Positions 4,982-5,770 of a stretch of 5,770 nucleotides of DNA are shown piece after piece. This stretch comes from an uncultured Collinsella sp. (GTDB lineage Bacteria > Actinomycetota > Coriobacteriia > Coriobacteriales > Coriobacteriaceae). The position numbers and the translations under genes were made by a program. The stretch lies in contig USNA01000073.1 in NCBI GenBank assembly GCA_900555955.1, positions 1 through 5,770 of the forward strand, read 5' to 3'. Under the pieces are notes generated by a model. That model ran no database searches, had not been told where the DNA came from, and saw only the letters and a list, made by a program, of their open reading frames with translations. Within the stretch, counting starts at the first letter, position 1, and the number at the start of each line of letters is the position of its first letter.

Positions 4982-5686
4982 ATGAGCTTTATCTATACCA
5001 TTCGCGAGGACATCAAGACCGTCCAGGCGCAGGATCCCGCCGCGCAAAACGGTCTGGTCATCTTTCTTTCTTATCCTGGCCTGCACGCCAAGTGGAACCA
5101 CGTACCCGAGCACTGGCTCTGGGAGCACGGTCATCGCTCGCTCGCCCGCGTGCTCTCGCAAATTACCCGCCACATCACCGGCGTCGAGATTCATCCCGCC
5201 GCACAGATCGGCAAGCATTTCTTTATCGACCACGCCATGGGCGTCGTCATCGGCGAAACCACCATCGTGGGCGACAACTGCGTGCTCTACCAGGGCGTCA
5301 CGCTTGGCGGCACCGGCAACGAGACCGGCAAGCGCCACCCCACCCTGGGCAACAACGTCACCGTGGGCACAGGCGCCAAGGTGCTCGGCAATATTCGCAT
5401 CGGCAACAACGTCAAAATCGGCGGTAACTCGGTTGTCGTCAAGGACGTGCCCGACAACTGCACCGTCGTGGGCGTGCCGGGACGCATCATCAAGCGCAAC
5501 GGCTGCCGCGTGTTCGAGGAGAGCTTCGACGCCAAGCAGCATCGCGAGTACATGCCCGACGCCGCCGCCGAGCAGTCCGCGCTCAACCGTCAAGGCATCA
5601 CCGAGAACGCCCGCCGCGTCAAGGAGCTCGAACAAGAGGTGGCCGAGCTCAAGGCCATCGTTGCCAAACTTGTGGACAAGCGATAG
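4982..5686 (+). CDS. cysE: Serine O-acetyltransferase
   Basis: CysE transfers acetyl from acetyl-CoA to L-serine, giving O-acetylserine, the precursor that cysteine synthase converts to cysteine. This 234-residue protein has a short helical N-terminal part (1-64, with [18 protein letters not shown]). The left-handed beta-helix of hexapeptide repeats follows (about 66-167): [24 protein letters not shown] with active-site D83/H84, TLGGTG (108-112 region), KRHP with H119, and [17 protein letters not shown] ending in VPGRI. The short N-terminal domain resembles Bacillus-type CysE rather than the longer E. coli form. The C terminus (about 206-234) is a charged helix with coiled-coil character. ATG 4982 follows AAGGGAGG (4967-4974) at seven bases. 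cysK is not adjacent. Confidence 0.95.
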   Translation: MSFIYTIREDIKTVQAQDPAAQNGLVIFLSYPGLHAKWNHVPEHWLWEHGHRSLARVLSQITRHITGVEIHPAAQIGKHFFIDHAMGVVIGETTIVGDNCVLYQGVTLGGTGNETGKRHPTLGNNVTVGTGAKVLGNIRIGNNVKIGGNSVVVKDVPDNCTVVGVPGRIIKRNGCRVFEESFDAKQHREYMPDAAAEQSALNRQGITENARRVKELEQEVAELKAIVAKLVDKR

Positions 5687-5723
5687 GAACGCAAGCGGCA
5701 CAAAACAACATCGGCACCGACGC

Positions 5724-5767
5724 AAAAGGCGCGCCAGGGAATTCATCCCCGGCGCGCCTTTCTTTTG
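5724..5767 (+). terminator. Rho-independent terminator of cysE
   Basis: The 11-bp stem AAAGGCGCGCC (5725-5735) pairs with GGCGCGCCTTT (5751-5761), and pairing continues inward through GGGA (5737-5740) with TCCC (5746-5749) after one mismatch. The stem runs into TTTCTTTTG. It lies about 40 bases after the cysE stop. Confidence 0.93.
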
Positions 5768-5770
5768 ATG

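Noticed and set aside
4934..5746. 270-codon minus-strand frame
   Set aside because: It is antisense to cysE over its whole length and has the alanine/aspartate/valine-rich look of a shadow frame.
1..5770. A novel defence, mobile or secretion system in the window
   Set aside because: Every sizeable coding region matches a common housekeeping or metabolic family, and no integrase, transposase, nuclease, CRISPR repeat or toxin-antitoxin pair is visible on either strand.

Overview
The window looks like chromosomal DNA from a high-GC Gram-positive gut-type bacterium. Protein style (LemA, IlvE, DedA, CysE), strong C/G bias at third codon positions and AGGAGG-type ribosome binding sites suggest an actinobacterium, possibly a Coriobacteriia member such as Collinsella. 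That taxonomic guess is inference, because no 16S or other marker gene is present. All recognisable genes are housekeeping or metabolic. I see no CRISPR array, transposase, phage gene, toxin-antitoxin pair or defence system.

Layout. Bases 1-393 (minus) hold the N-terminal third of a glycerate kinase that runs off the left edge. It is in one uninterrupted frame with the C-terminal half of tRNA adenosine deaminase TadA, whose N-terminal half (from 946, minus) lies in another frame, so tadA is frameshifted around 640-655. A tRNA-Ser(UGA) gene (998-1087, plus) sits between tadA and a TetR-family regulator (1091-1675, minus). A 211-base divergent region then leads to lemA (1887-2438, plus), which ends at a strong terminator.

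Bases 2439-2769, between convergent lemA and ilvE, contain the lemA terminator, a minus-strand terminator, a 12-bp palindrome and a striking foldback of about 125 bases (2615-2739) with perfect 28-bp arms. ilvE (2770-3822, minus) encodes a branched-chain aminotransferase with a GC-rich leader of about 145 bases. Beyond it are a minus-strand terminator, a DedA-family membrane protein gene (4111-4758, minus), a divergent promoter region, and cysE (serine O-acetyltransferase, 4982-5686, plus) closed by a strong terminator at the right edge.

How it works together. The genes appear to be mostly single transcription units bounded by their own promoters and hairpin terminators, not one pathway operon. 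Valine/leucine/isoleucine transamination (IlvE) and cysteine biosynthesis (CysE) are both amino-acid metabolism, but nothing in the sequence ties their control together. The observations most worth checking are the broken tadA and its in-frame continuity with glycerate kinase, the large foldback element downstream of ilvE, a symmetric operator-like repeat over the lemA promoter beside the tetR gene, and a seven-codon leader frame with an excellent ribosome binding site ahead of tetR.
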